DNA of 45,128 nt from Candidatus Bathyarchaeota archaeon (GTDB lineage Archaea; Thermoproteota; Bathyarchaeia; Bathyarchaeales; Bathycorpusculaceae). The notes below the pieces were generated by a model. It was not told the origin of the DNA. It searched no databases and saw only the letters and a program-made list of their open reading frames with translations. Location: contig JAAYYI010000018.1 of the NCBI GenBank assembly GCA_012515445.1, forward strand, positions 1 through 45,128. Direction: 5' to 3'. Positions 16,453 to 24,703 of this stretch are shown here, one piece after another. The position numbers and the translations under genes were made by a program. Position 1 is the stretch's first letter, and each line of letters begins with the position of its first letter.

Positions 16453-16764
16453 CTATAAAAGAGCAATATCTGCCAGCCGCTCGGACAACGACCGCTCCTG
16501 TTCCCCATGATCCCGCCTACCCACAGAAGTAAGCGCAGAAGATCTGAAAGTATCAAGTGCCCTATGAGCATCCACAAGCAAATCCTGCGCCTGCCTAACA
16601 GCCTCCTGACGACCCATATCCATCGTCCACTCCCCACCTCTACGTTTCTCAACACGATCCGCAATAACCTCGGCTATGGAATCCTCAAAACCGGCAGTTT
16701 TCAAATCACTAATCAAGTCAGTTTTATCAAAACCGCTTGTAGAACTTCGTACCAAACCGACCAC
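16453..16764 (-). CDS. Unknown protein translationally coupled to a C2H2 gene
   Basis: 103 aa. The start GTG overlaps the stop of the upstream C2H2 gene as TAGTG (16762-16766). Residues 1-45 (VRSSTSGFDKTDLISDLKTA, then AEVIADRVEKR) recall the ATP-cone regulatory domain of ribonucleotide reductases, but the match is by eye and partial. The rest is helical and charged. No membrane segment. Coupling suggests it works with the zinc-finger protein. Confidence 0.6.
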   Translation of the reverse strand: MVGLVRSSTSGFDKTDLISDLKTAGFEDSIAEVIADRVEKRRGGEWTMDMGRQEAVRQAQDLLVDAHRALDTFRSSALTSVGRRDHGEQERSLSERLADIALL

Positions 16765-16958
16765 TAGCTTATCCCATGTTTTTCTTTATTATGTAAAAGC
16801 AACTCGTGCCTCGAACCTAAACGTGCACCACACACTTGGCAGGTTGCTTCATGAGCCTCCACAACATGGTCAATAAGTTCACTGTAACTACTGAATTCTT
16901 TTCCGCAACCCGGACACTTAGTCAACTGAGGCGCTACCGCTCCACTTTCTCTTTCCAT
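16764..16958 (-). CDS. Two-finger C2H2 protein
   Basis: 64 aa from ATG 16958 with gaggag just upstream. Two C2H2 units: CPGCGKEFSSYSELIDH then VVEAH, and CQVCGARLGSRHELLLH then NKEKH. Each has C-x2-C and H-x4-H spacing. Small archaeal proteins of this type probably bind nucleic acid or proteins. It is the first gene of a two-gene unit (TAGTG overlap with the next). A 17-nt segment 125 nt upstream is shared with the other C2H2 locus. Confidence 0.8.
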   Translation of the reverse strand: MERESGAVAPQLTKCPGCGKEFSSYSELIDHVVEAHEATCQVCGARLGSRHELLLHNKEKHGIS

Positions 16959-17106
16959 ACTCCTCGCTCCGCCTCCACCTTTTTCATTTCATCTTTTGGA
17001 CCACCAAGCTTGTTTTTCTTCTGTCCTTTCCCAGTCAAAAAATCACCAAACCAAAAGAAAAACCATAGGTATTTAATTCTAAGTGACTGCCACCCATAAA
17101 CCACAA

Positions 17107-17838
17107 TTAGCCACTGTGATTAAAGACGCCTTCTCCGTTGAGCCACTTTGTTAAATCAAAGTATTTCTCGTACTTGCGGTTTTTCGTTACATCAAAAACG
17201 TAGGGTGCTAATGCATAATCCCTTACAAATACAGTCTCATCGTAATCAGGCTGTGGCTTAGCAGAAAAAAATACCTTATGCTTAAACGGCAACCTAGCGA
17301 ACTTTTCTAGATGTTCCTGACAGAATTCTTCACTATCAGAGAAAACAAAAAACAAGTTATCCCTGCATAACCGCTTAAGCCGCGAAACCCATTTTTCAGC
17401 AGCTTTCTCTTGGGTTTTGTAATGCATAAAATGGATTTCGACGTCTCCGCCGAGCAATCCAATTGGATATACTTTTCCGGTTAACTTAGTAAACCGTTTC
17501 GACATCTCATGCGCAGAAAACGAAGTGAATTTTAACGGTTGAGCCAGGTACCAGTCAAGTCTAACCAGAAAGCGCAGGTAATCATCAGGAAAGATGTATG
17601 TCCAAATGGTTGGGGTGTTGTACTTCAAGCCATATTTATGGTACATGCCGCCCACAAAGCAGTTGTTACCAATAATTGAGAAATTCTTGTTTTTCAGTTT
17701 CGAACGAGGTATCCATGCGAAGTACCTGTCAACTACGCCCCATTTTACCGCTGTATATAATCCGTCGGAATTAATTGATTTTATAAAAGCTTTAGAATTC
17801 ACAGTTGACCTCTTGGCTAATTCGGATGTTAATCCCAA
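17107..17838 (-). CDS. DUF1919 protein (exopolysaccharide-associated family)
   Basis: 243 aa from TTG 17838. The core reads FSIIGNNCFVGGMYHKYGLK, then YNTPTIWTYIFPDDYLRFL, YPIGLLGGDVEIHFMHYKT, NLFFVFSDSEEF and LPFKHKVFFSAKP. These are the hallmarks of DUF1919, found in bacterial polysaccharide loci and presumed to act in glycan assembly. No signal peptide. No other glycan genes are adjacent, so pathway assignment is open. Confidence 0.82.
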   Translation of the reverse strand: MGLTSELAKRSTVNSKAFIKSINSDGLYTAVKWGVVDRYFAWIPRSKLKNKNFSIIGNNCFVGGMYHKYGLKYNTPTIWTYIFPDDYLRFLVRLDWYLAQPLKFTSFSAHEMSKRFTKLTGKVYPIGLLGGDVEIHFMHYKTQEKAAEKWVSRLKRLCRDNLFFVFSDSEEFCQEHLEKFARLPFKHKVFFSAKPQPDYDETVFVRDYALAPYVFDVTKNRKYEKYFDLTKWLNGEGVFNHSG

Positions 17839-17995
17839 AAAGGGAGTTTGGTTAAGTTTAGAATAGCCACACTATTTCTGGTTTTGCGGTTTATCAAAAT
17901 ATCGGCAGACAAGTTCTCAGTTGCTAGCGAGTAGTTACTGCTTAAAAATTTAAAAAGACGCTATGCACTAAAAGGTACCTTAGAGAGTTTCGTGG

Positions 17996-18069
17996 TGCGG
18001 TAACCGGGATTTGAACCCGGGTCCTAGACTTGGCAAGCCTATGTACTAACCAAGCTGTACTATTACCGC
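17996..18069 (-). tRNA. tRNA-Gly(GCC)
   Basis: On the minus strand, acceptor GCGGTAA pairs with TTACCGC (7 bp). The D arm is GTAC/GTAC with a GG-containing loop. The anticodon stem TAGGC/GTCTA (one G-U pair) has loop TTGCCAA, anticodon GCC. The T arm is CCGGG-TTCAAAT-CCCGG. Discriminator is A, and CCA follows directly in the DNA (17993-17995). There is no intron. Confidence 0.96.
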
Positions 18070-18282
18070 GCTTTAGCTACGCAACAAACGGAAAACTTCC
18101 TAATAAACTATCTTTTTTGAGCACACGTTTTTTCTATTCATATGATATAGAAAGCTCCCTAATATCACTCAACAAATGTACTTTTAGGGTATAATTCTCT
18201 ATAAAAGAGCACACATACATGAAGGTAGTGGTGTAGCCAACGATTAGTATTTAAATCTTCACAGTTTTACTGGCGTCATTAG

Positions 18283-18558
18283 TTAATAGGAAAGGCCCAT
18301 ACGCGTAACAAAATCTAGAACGCGTTTATACTCTTCAATATATCGAAGCCCCTTCTCGGAAACCTTACACGATACCTCATCTTCCACTAAGCCTAGCTCT
18401 ACAAGGTCTTGGATGTATACTTTTAAGCGATCATATGGCACGTTAATTTTTGTTTGGACTTGGCTGAGCACTATCCTTTCGGGACCTGCACTGTTTTGGA
18501 GGACTATGAGCAGGTCGCCATAAATTATCATTTTATTACGGCGAGGGAATTTCTTCAA
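18283..18558 (-). CDS. Winged-helix transcriptional regulator
   Basis: 91 aa. The helix-turn-helix reads LSQVQTKINVPYDRLKVYIQ with the wing in LVEDEVSCKVSEKGLRYIEEY, the archaeal HTH_45-like single-domain type. The start TTG overlaps the stop of the upstream membrane-protein gene as TTGA (18555-18558); an internal ATG at residue 10 is an alternative. The overlap suggests that the membrane protein and regulator act together, for instance in signal sensing (inference). Confidence 0.8.
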   Translation of the reverse strand: MKKFPRRNKMIIYGDLLIVLQNSAGPERIVLSQVQTKINVPYDRLKVYIQDLVELGLVEDEVSCKVSEKGLRYIEEYKRVLDFVTRMGLSY

Positions 18559-19217
18559 TTGTTCTGATCATCCCTCTTTCCATATAGCGCCTTGTAGGTG
18601 ATGTAAAGAAATACCGCAAGACTGCCTAGGCGGAAGGTTAATCCTCCGAAAAGCGCAAAGTAGCTTGCGTCAACAACCCAAATCAGCTGCGAATATTGTT
18701 CTATCGCTAAAAGAACGAATCCCAGTGAACTCGCAACCGTTTTAGCATCTGTTCTATTGTTTCTCAAAGTGTGGATGATAATATAGCCAAGACTGAATAA
18801 ACTGAATGTTCGGATTACAAAATAGCTAAGCCTATAATCTTCTAAAGAGACTTGTGGAGAAACTACTGTAACAAGCAGAGTCATGACTACAAAGATTATT
18901 GCTAATAAAGCAAGAATAATTTTCCATAATAGTCTTGCATTTTTCTCTGCTTTCGAGAAAAAGTATGTTATTGCTAGAACAAGGAAAGCGAAACCTCTGA
19001 CGAAAAGCTGCACCCAACCTAATTCTGGGAAATTAAAAAAGCTGTACACTATAGTTGAAACCGTATAGGAAACACCGAGAAAGCCGAACCCGATGGGTAA
19101 ACCAAGATACTGGGTTTTCCCTGTCAATTGATATGGCTTAATCATGAACCGTACAAGGATAAAGCAAGCAATCGCCGAAATGATCTCAATTATGATGTGT
19201 TCTGTAGTATACAACAT
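18555..19217 (-). CDS. Seven-helix membrane protein (putative sensor)
   Basis: 220 aa from ATG 19217. About seven hydrophobic helices, for example near residues 5-27, 38-60, 68-87, 97-117, 130-150, 161-180 and 190-210. The layout resembles 7TM sensor modules of archaeal signalling proteins but has no attached kinase. It is followed by an overlapping winged-helix gene, which could be its output. No conserved catalytic residues are recognised. Confidence 0.7.
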   Translation of the reverse strand: MLYTTEHIIIEIISAIACFILVRFMIKPYQLTGKTQYLGLPIGFGFLGVSYTVSTIVYSFFNFPELGWVQLFVRGFAFLVLAITYFFSKAEKNARLLWKIILALLAIIFVVMTLLVTVVSPQVSLEDYRLSYFVIRTFSLFSLGYIIIHTLRNNRTDAKTVASSLGFVLLAIEQYSQLIWVVDASYFALFGGLTFRLGSLAVFLYITYKALYGKRDDQNN

Positions 19218-19277
19218 ACTGTTAAAGTTGTTAGCAGATTCAGCTTATTTCCTTTTCTTTAATAATTAAAATGTATT

Positions 19278-19520
19278 TCAGGGTAGAACGGGCATAATAG
19301 CCGATGCTGATTCATCCTTACAGGATATCGGTGAAGTTATGTTTCCAAATGAAAACTTCGTTGAAACCCCAGCATCAAAATCTAGCCGCAGCATCCTATG
19401 CTTACATTTACTGTCCTTGCAGCCATACAAAAGCAGATTCGGATTACCTTGATTTGCCGTTAAGACTTCAGTAGTAGATCTGCAGTTTTCGCAACGTTCC
19501 GCTCGCACCTGATTATTCAT
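19278..19520 (-). CDS. Small zinc-ribbon-like protein
   Basis: 80 aa from ATG 19520. Cysteine pairs in RCENCRST and LLLYGCKDSKCKHRM (C-x2-C and C-x4-C) suggest one metal site. The frame is open upstream to 19751, but a TATA element (tattataata on the minus strand, 19564-19573) and aaagga 6 nt before ATG 19520 decide the shorter start. C-terminal half is polar. Function unknown. Confidence 0.65.
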   Translation of the reverse strand: MNNQVRAERCENCRSTTEVLTANQGNPNLLLYGCKDSKCKHRMLRLDFDAGVSTKFSFGNITSPISCKDESASAIMPVLP

Positions 19521-19950
19521 TACATATCCTTTAATTAAAAGAACACTCCACGATTTTTCTTTAATATTATAATACATTACAAAAAATGACCGTCCTAGAA
19601 AAAGAGTCCAAAAAACAGCAAATATTTCCAGAATTGCAGTATCTTTATTACTAAAATTAGTTTGTTGTTGGGCTTTTGAAGCAACAACACAATTTTGCGT
19701 GTAACATTTATGAATGACACCTTTGAGCGTGTGCGGATATTTTATACACATACATGATGTTATCTTATTCCTTAAGGTATTATAGAGTAATTAAATCAGA
19801 TATAACTACGAATCAGTGATAAGTATCTGCTGTAAAGAGGACTTGTTCGGTTTCTTGTTCAAAATTTACTATCTTGAGGTAGCTTTCATAAGGGAGTTAT
19901 ATACCTTCCACCCATTTTGGGTGTGACTTAAAATTAGAGGATATGTGTAT
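19521..19950. other. Divergent promoter region without a gene
   Basis: Holds the minus-strand TATA element of the 19520 gene (19564-19573) and the plus-strand TATA box gttatatacc (19896-19905) of the 19951 gene. The rest is AT-rich. The open frame 19521-19751 on the minus strand crosses a promoter and is not convincing. Confidence 0.5.
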
Positions 19951-20130
19951 ATGAAACAAATTGCGGATAAAGACAGAAAAGAACTAGAAGCCAAATTAGC
20001 ACATGTTTTCGATGAAGAAATCGATGAATTACCGTCAGAATTGCGTGCAATACTACTAGATGATATGATCACAGCCTTCGAAAATAGATTAAATGTGTTA
20101 AATAGTCTCACCCTAAAAACTGCTCTCTAA
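19951..20130 (+). CDS. Small helical protein, unknown
   Basis: 59 aa from ATG 19951 (GTG 19945 is also in frame); gagg at 19937-19940 lies 10 nt upstream. Strongly helical and acidic (KDRKELEAKLAHVFDEEIDE, then LLDDMITAFENRLNVLNSL). The frame has a correctly placed TATA box. No family recognised. It precedes a winged-helix gene by 89 nt, which has its own promoter. Confidence 0.55.
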   Translation: MKQIADKDRKELEAKLAHVFDEEIDELPSELRAILLDDMITAFENRLNVLNSLTLKTAL

Positions 20131-20171
20131 AGCATCGCATGAACATTAATACTGATTAGTAATACATAAGT

Positions 20172-20182
20172 GATTTATATCC
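20172..20182 (+). promoter_or_regulatory. TATA box of the 20220 regulator
   Basis: The sequence gatttatatcc lies 38-48 nt upstream of GTG 20220; agaggag at 20207-20213 is the ribosome site. Confidence 0.5.
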
Positions 20183-20219
20183 AGACGGAGAATCTTTAAC
20201 AAAATAAGAGGAGTAAAAA

Positions 20220-20513
20220 GTGCGTCGATCAAAACTCGAAATGTATGTTGACATCTTAACAGTGCTTGCTCATCGTGGCCCCCTAAAGCTAACCCACGTA
20301 ATGTACAAAGCCAACGTTAACTGCAGCGTCCTCAAGGAATACTTAGACTTCCTCATGAAGCAGGGGCTAGTCGAAGAGCGCACCATTGGCAAGCGACGCG
20401 TAGTTTTCGCCGTTACCCAGCGAAGTATTACGGTTTTGAAGTACTTCAAAGAATTGAAACAAGTTTTGCCGATAGTAGAGGAATCAAGAAATCAGATTCC
20501 TGTTCCCTACTAA
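20220..20513 (+). CDS. Winged-helix transcriptional regulator
   Basis: 97 aa from GTG 20220 with agaggag 6 nt upstream. Single winged-helix domain of the archaeal HTH_45 type: YVDILTVLAHRGPLKLTHVM, then VNCSVLKEYLDFLMKQGLVE and a basic wing (GKRRVVFAVTQRS). A C-terminal helix (YFKELKQVLPIVEE) may dimerise it. A T-rich tract after the stop (20520-20580) looks like a transcription stop. Target unknown. Confidence 0.82.
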   Translation: MRRSKLEMYVDILTVLAHRGPLKLTHVMYKANVNCSVLKEYLDFLMKQGLVEERTIGKRRVVFAVTQRSITVLKYFKELKQVLPIVEESRNQIPVPY

Positions 20514-20580
20514 GCATATCTTTCTTTTAATCCCTAACAAAGCATTGTTTTTTATTTTTTGTGTTTGTTTTTGTTTTACT
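20514..20580 (+). terminator. T-rich termination region
   Basis: Several runs of T (ttttttattttttg, then tttgtttttgtttt) directly after the regulator stop codon. Oligo-T tracts are the usual archaeal termination signal. Confidence 0.45.
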
Positions 20581-20602
20581 TATAACTCAAATACATATCA
20601 TA

Positions 20603-21070
20603 ATGTCGCAAGACTTAATAAACAGTAAAGTGCATATGTATTCAACAACTGTACACATGAAAAACAACTCGGGGATAGAATGTTTGATTAGAAATGAACT
20701 GTCCAATAAAAAATCGCTAAATATTTTCGAAAAGATAGAAGAGAGCCTCGAGAAGCTGAATGAAAAAATGGAAATAATGATAGAGCTACAAAGAAATAAC
20801 AGCACAAGTAACATAAAAGCTGTTCCCGCGCTACCGGATGCATCATTAGATGTTATGACTTTGCTATCTATGCCAGATCACCTCAGAAAAACAGCTATGA
20901 CAATTTGCCGCTGTGGCAGAGCAACCGCAGAGGAGATTTCAGAACAGACAGAACGTGCAAGAGCAGTCGAGAGCGCATACCTCAACCAGCTAGTAATCAT
21001 GGGGTATCTAAAGAAAGAACGTAAAGGCCGCAAAGCCTACTTCTATATAGATAGAGAATCACAGAGTTGA
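20603..21070 (+). CDS. Coiled-coil plus winged-helix protein paired with a ParA-type ATPase
   Basis: 155 aa from ATG 20603 (a frame opens earlier; ATG 20657 is an alternative). Residues 35-65 form a coiled coil (IFEKIEESLEKLNEKMEIMI). The C-terminal 70 residues are a winged helix (LRKTAMTICRCGRATAEEIS, then LNQLVIMGYLKKERKGRK). The stop TGA (21068-21070) overlaps the TTG at 21067-21069 of the ATPase gene. The pairing resembles partition modules in which a DNA-binding adaptor works with a ParA ATPase (inference). Confidence 0.72.
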   Translation: MSQDLINSKVHMYSTTVHMKNNSGIECLIRNELSNKKSLNIFEKIEESLEKLNEKMEIMIELQRNNSTSNIKAVPALPDASLDVMTLLSMPDHLRKTAMTICRCGRATAEEISEQTERARAVESAYLNQLVIMGYLKKERKGRKAYFYIDRESQS

Positions 21071-21855
21071 ATGCCATGACTAAAATCATCGCTGTGCACT
21101 CATACAAGGGCGGTACCGGAAAAACCTCAATGTCCTTAAACCTGGCAGCTTCTTTCGCTAAAGCAGGCAAAAAAGTCTGCGTGTTTGACCTTGATTTCCG
21201 AGCGCCAAGCTTATTTGCTATACTAAAAGCACAGAACGTAGAATACTGGTTAAACGATTACCTAAACAATAGCTGTGAGATCAACAGCGCACTGATCGAC
21301 ATGAACAGCAGAATCCCCGGAGACGGCAAATTCTACGCTTGCCTAGCTAATCCATCCACAGAAGCCATACGTGACATCTCCTCAAAAGACCGTAAATGGG
21401 AAATGCGTGCACTGGGGCGATTACTTGCACTACGCGAAAGCCTACTAAGAGACCAAAAATTCGACTACTTGGTCTTCGACACAAGCCCAGGCTTGCAGTA
21501 TAGCTCTATCAACGCTATCGTTGCAGCGGACTTTGTCGTTGTGGCAACAACAGGAGACCGATCAGACGTAGATGGAACAAAACGTATGCTTGCTGAACTC
21601 TACAACCTCTTCGAAAAGAAAACCGGCTTAGTGCTCAATAAGGTGCTTGATACATCAGCTACTTCACGTAAGACAGAAATGTCAGCGAAGATAAAATCTG
21701 AGTATCAGGTTCCATTGCTGGGTATCGTGCCATGCTTCTGCGAAGTACTACGAGCTGAAGGCAACTTTATCTTCGTTCAGGATAAACCTGATCATCCATT
21801 CACAAAGATAATTGCCGAAATGGCGAAAAAGATAGAGAACAACGAAGTAAACTAA
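21067..21855 (+). CDS. ParA/MinD-family ATPase
   Basis: 262 aa from TTG 21067; ATG 21076 is equally possible. The deviant Walker A KGGTGKTS, the FDLDFRAPSLF segment (Walker A-prime neighbourhood) and VFDTSPGLQYSS (Walker B region) place it in the ParA/MinD SIMIBI group. It probably forms ATP sandwich dimers. The lack of a MinD-like C-terminal amphipathic helix leaves membrane binding doubtful. Translational overlap with the HTH protein points to a two-component positioning or partition system. A T-rich tract follows the stop (21858-21880). Confidence 0.85.
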   Translation: MNAMTKIIAVHSYKGGTGKTSMSLNLAASFAKAGKKVCVFDLDFRAPSLFAILKAQNVEYWLNDYLNNSCEINSALIDMNSRIPGDGKFYACLANPSTEAIRDISSKDRKWEMRALGRLLALRESLLRDQKFDYLVFDTSPGLQYSSINAIVAADFVVVATTGDRSDVDGTKRMLAELYNLFEKKTGLVLNKVLDTSATSRKTEMSAKIKSEYQVPLLGIVPCFCEVLRAEGNFIFVQDKPDHPFTKIIAEMAKKIENNEVN

Positions 21856-21857
21856 GC

Positions 21858-21880
21858 CATTTTTCTTTTCTTTATTTTGC
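21858..21880 (+). terminator. T-rich tract after the ParA-like gene
   Basis: The sequence after the stop codon contains tttttcttttctttatttt, a typical archaeal oligo-T termination signal. Confidence 0.45.
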
Positions 21881-21931
21881 ATAACGCTTAAACTATGCTG
21901 TTTGCTAGATTTGCAGAGGAGACTTGATTAT

Positions 21932-22591
21932 TTGGGTTTAGAAAGGTCCGCTATTATCCTTGCAGGTGGAATGTCAAAGGAACTTGATAGAAAAGAAGTG
22001 CTTGAACTTGAAGGCAAACCGCTGATTAGCTACGTTGTTGAAGCCGTTCAGGACATCGCCGAGCAAGTTATTGTTGTTACCGATTCGCAGGAAGTTGCAG
22101 ATGTATACGCTAAAGTTGTGCCAACAGCAGACTTTGTCGTTAACAAAAGCGACCTTAAAGGTCCACTGGCGGAGGCCGCAGCTGGGTTTGAAGCTGCGGA
22201 AGGCGAATATGCACTGGTTCTGCCGTCTGGAAGCCCGTTTGTGTCGCCTGAACTAATCCAGTTGCTGTTTGAATTATGTATTGGGAAATCAGCAGTTGTT
22301 CCAAGATGGACAAACCAGGAATGTGAACCGCTGCATGCAGTTTACAATACAAGGATTGCACTTGAAACAGCTAAACCGCTACTAGAGGAAGGCATAGATG
22401 ACATGGTAGATTTGGTTGAGAAGCTTCGGGGAGTCCGCTACCTCTCAACAATGGTTATTGAGCAGCTTGACCCCGATTACCGATCATTCTTCACTGTTAC
22501 CACGCCTGTTGCGCTCAAGAAAGCTATCGCTATGGCTAAGCCTCAACCGAAAGGAAAAGTTAAGCCGATTAAGAAGAAGCAGAGGAAGTAG
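21932..22591 (+). CDS. MobA-like nucleotidyltransferase, divergent
   Basis: 219 aa from TTG 21932 (gaggag 21916-21921 upstream). The Rossmann-like start RSAIILAGG and LEGKPLISYVVEAV match molybdenum cofactor guanylyltransferases and related NTP transferases. The usual signature after LAGG (SSRMG.DKA) is replaced by MSKELDRKEV, and the metal-binding Asp expected in the CDMP/GDxP motif is absent (LPSGSPFVS). The C-terminal tail is basic (KPQPKGKVKPIKKKQRK). It may have lost MobA activity or use a different nucleotide or acceptor. Confidence 0.7.
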   Translation: MGLERSAIILAGGMSKELDRKEVLELEGKPLISYVVEAVQDIAEQVIVVTDSQEVADVYAKVVPTADFVVNKSDLKGPLAEAAAGFEAAEGEYALVLPSGSPFVSPELIQLLFELCIGKSAVVPRWTNQECEPLHAVYNTRIALETAKPLLEEGIDDMVDLVEKLRGVRYLSTMVIEQLDPDYRSFFTVTTPVALKKAIAMAKPQPKGKVKPIKKKQRK

Positions 22592-22738
22592 CAGATTAGT
22601 TGCTTTTTTTCTTCTAACCACCATTATTTTTACGCTCAATAGGCCGCTGAGTTTAGACAGTTCTACCTAGGCATTTAGTTAAATAAAAAAAAGTTATGTT
22701 TCTTAAAAGCGCTTAAAACAAGAAAAGAAAAAGTTGGT

Positions 22739-24658
22739 TTACTTTACTTTGTAGTCGTTTGCGTCTTCTACTGTTGGTCCAGCGCCGCCTTCACCTGTTG
22801 TTCCCTCTGGGCCTGCTTCAGCGCCTGGTCCGGCTGCACCCGGCTGTGGCCCAGCTTGGCCTTGTGCCTGCTGCTGTTTTGCGGCTTCCGCTGCTGCTTG
22901 CTGGTAAACTTTGGTGCCGATTTCCTGTAGTACCTTCTGTAGGGCGTCTGATTTCGCTTTCATGGCTGCCGTGTCGTTGCTTGCTAACGCATTTTTAAGT
23001 TCTGTCACTGCAGTGTCGAGTTTGGTTGTGTCTTCTTGGCTAATTTTGCCTATGAGGTCTTGTTTTGTGCGTTCCGCTGTGTAAACTAAGCTGTCTGCGA
23101 TGTTGCGTGTTTCGGCTTCTTCTTTCTTCTTGCGGTCTTGCTCAGCAAATTGGTCTGCTTCCCGGATTAGGCGTTCTTTCTCTTCTGGCGATAGCTTTGA
23201 TGATGCGCTGATGGTGATCTTGTTCTGTTTGCCTGTTCCGCGGTCTTTAGCTGTTACGTTTAGGATGCCGTTTGCGTCAATATCGAAGGTGACTTCGATC
23301 TGTGGTACGCCTCTGGGTGCTGGCGGGATATCCATTAGGTTGAATTCGCCCAGCGAGACGTTGTCTGATGCCATTGCGCGTTCGCCTTGGAGTACGTGGA
23401 TGGTTACTGCGTTTTGGAAATCCTGTGCTGTGCTGAATACTTGGCTGCGTTTTGTGGGGATGGTTGTGTTTTTCTCCATGACTTTTGTCATGACGCCGCC
23501 GAGTGTTTCGACGCCTAAGCTTAGTGGTGTAACGTCGAGTAGCAGTAGGTCTTTTACTTCACCTGTTACGACGCCTGCTTGAATTGCTGCTCCGATGGCT
23601 ACTGACTCCATTGGGTCAATGCCGCGTTCTGGGGACTTTCCTAGGAGTTGCTCTACGAAGCGCTGTACAAGTGGCATACGTGTCATGCCACCGATGAGGA
23701 TGACTTTGTCTACCTGTTGAGGTGTGAGTTTTGCGTCTTCTAGGGCTTTTAGCAGTGTTGGTCTTGTGCGTTCAACGATCGGCTGTGCGAGCGATTCTAG
23801 TTTGGTGCGTGTTAAGGTCATGTGTAGGTGTTTTGGTCCTGAGGCGTCTGCTGTTAGGAATGGCAGGTCGATGTCTGTGCTCATCAGGGTTGAGAGTTCG
23901 ATTTTGGCTTTTTCAGCTGCATCTTTTAGGCGGGACATCGCCATGCGGTCGCCTGAGACGTCTACGCCTGTTTGGCGCTTGAACTCTTCGATGAGGTAGG
24001 TCATGACTGCTTTGTCAACGTCGGTTCCGCCGAGTTGTGTATCACCTGAGGTAGACAGTACTTCGAACACTCCTTTGCCGAAATCCATCAGGGTAACGTC
24101 GTGAGTGCCGCCGCCGAAGCTGAAGACGAGAATCTTCATTTCTTGCTGGAGCTTGTCAATACCATAAGCGAGGCATGCTGCGGTTGGCTCATTTATGATA
24201 CGCATGACTTCGAATCCGGCAATTTCGCCTGCGTCTTTGGTTGCTTGACGCTGGTTATCGTTGAAGTGGGCCGGAACAGTGATTACGGCTTTGTTTATGC
24301 TTGTGCCGAGGTAGGTTTCGGCGTCTTTCTTTATCTTCTGCAGGATGAATGCGCTGATCTGCTGAGGTGTGTACTCTTTACCGTAGATTTGGGCTTTGTA
24401 GTCGCTGCCCATCTTACGTTTAATTTCAAAGATTGTTCCCTCAGGGTTAGTTGTTGCCTGCCGCTTTGCGGGTTCACCGACCAATAGTTGGCCGTCTTTC
24501 GTGAAGGCTACAACTGACGGGAACATCTTCCCCGCCATCGTAGGTCCTTCGGCGCTGGGGATAACGGTTGCGTGACCGCCTTCATAAATGGCTGCGGCTG
24601 AGTTTGTTGTTCCTAAGTCTATACCTAAGACTTTCTGGTTATTTTTTGGTGTACTCAT
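22739..24658 (-). CDS. dnaK: Chaperone protein DnaK (Hsp70)
   Basis: 639 aa from ATG 24658. GGAGG 8 nt upstream decides this start over a TTG five codons earlier. ATP-driven chaperone. The nucleotide-binding domain opens with [11 protein letters not shown] (phosphate loop, residues 14-20), and contains [12 protein letters not shown] and the [10 protein letters not shown] segment. The peptide-binding domain ([13 protein letters not shown]) and helical lid follow. The C-terminus is a Gln/Ala/Gly/Pro-rich tail ending in [11 protein letters not shown], like bacterial DnaK. One deviation: the second phosphate loop reads [12 protein letters not shown] where most DnaK have V.D.GGGT.D. It lies downstream of grpE, spaced 45 nt. 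Confidence 0.96.
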   Translation of the reverse strand: MSTPKNNQKVLGIDLGTTNSAAAIYEGGHATVIPSAEGPTMAGKMFPSVVAFTKDGQLLVGEPAKRQATTNPEGTIFEIKRKMGSDYKAQIYGKEYTPQQISAFILQKIKKDAETYLGTSINKAVITVPAHFNDNQRQATKDAGEIAGFEVMRIINEPTAACLAYGIDKLQQEMKILVFSFGGGTHDVTLMDFGKGVFEVLSTSGDTQLGGTDVDKAVMTYLIEEFKRQTGVDVSGDRMAMSRLKDAAEKAKIELSTLMSTDIDLPFLTADASGPKHLHMTLTRTKLESLAQPIVERTRPTLLKALEDAKLTPQQVDKVILIGGMTRMPLVQRFVEQLLGKSPERGIDPMESVAIGAAIQAGVVTGEVKDLLLLDVTPLSLGVETLGGVMTKVMEKNTTIPTKRSQVFSTAQDFQNAVTIHVLQGERAMASDNVSLGEFNLMDIPPAPRGVPQIEVTFDIDANGILNVTAKDRGTGKQNKITISASSKLSPEEKERLIREADQFAEQDRKKKEEAETRNIADSLVYTAERTKQDLIGKISQEDTTKLDTAVTELKNALASNDTAAMKAKSDALQKVLQEIGTKVYQQAAAEAAKQQQAQGQAGPQPGAAGPGAEAGPEGTTGEGGAGPTVEDANDYKVK

Positions 24659-24703
24659 TTCTTTTTCCTCCAAACTTTTTGTTATTTTTATTTTTTAATT
24701 TTA

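Noticed and set aside
19521-19751. N-terminal extension of the minus-strand zinc-ribbon-like gene
   Set aside because: It crosses a TATA element and a ribosome site that both point to ATG 19520.
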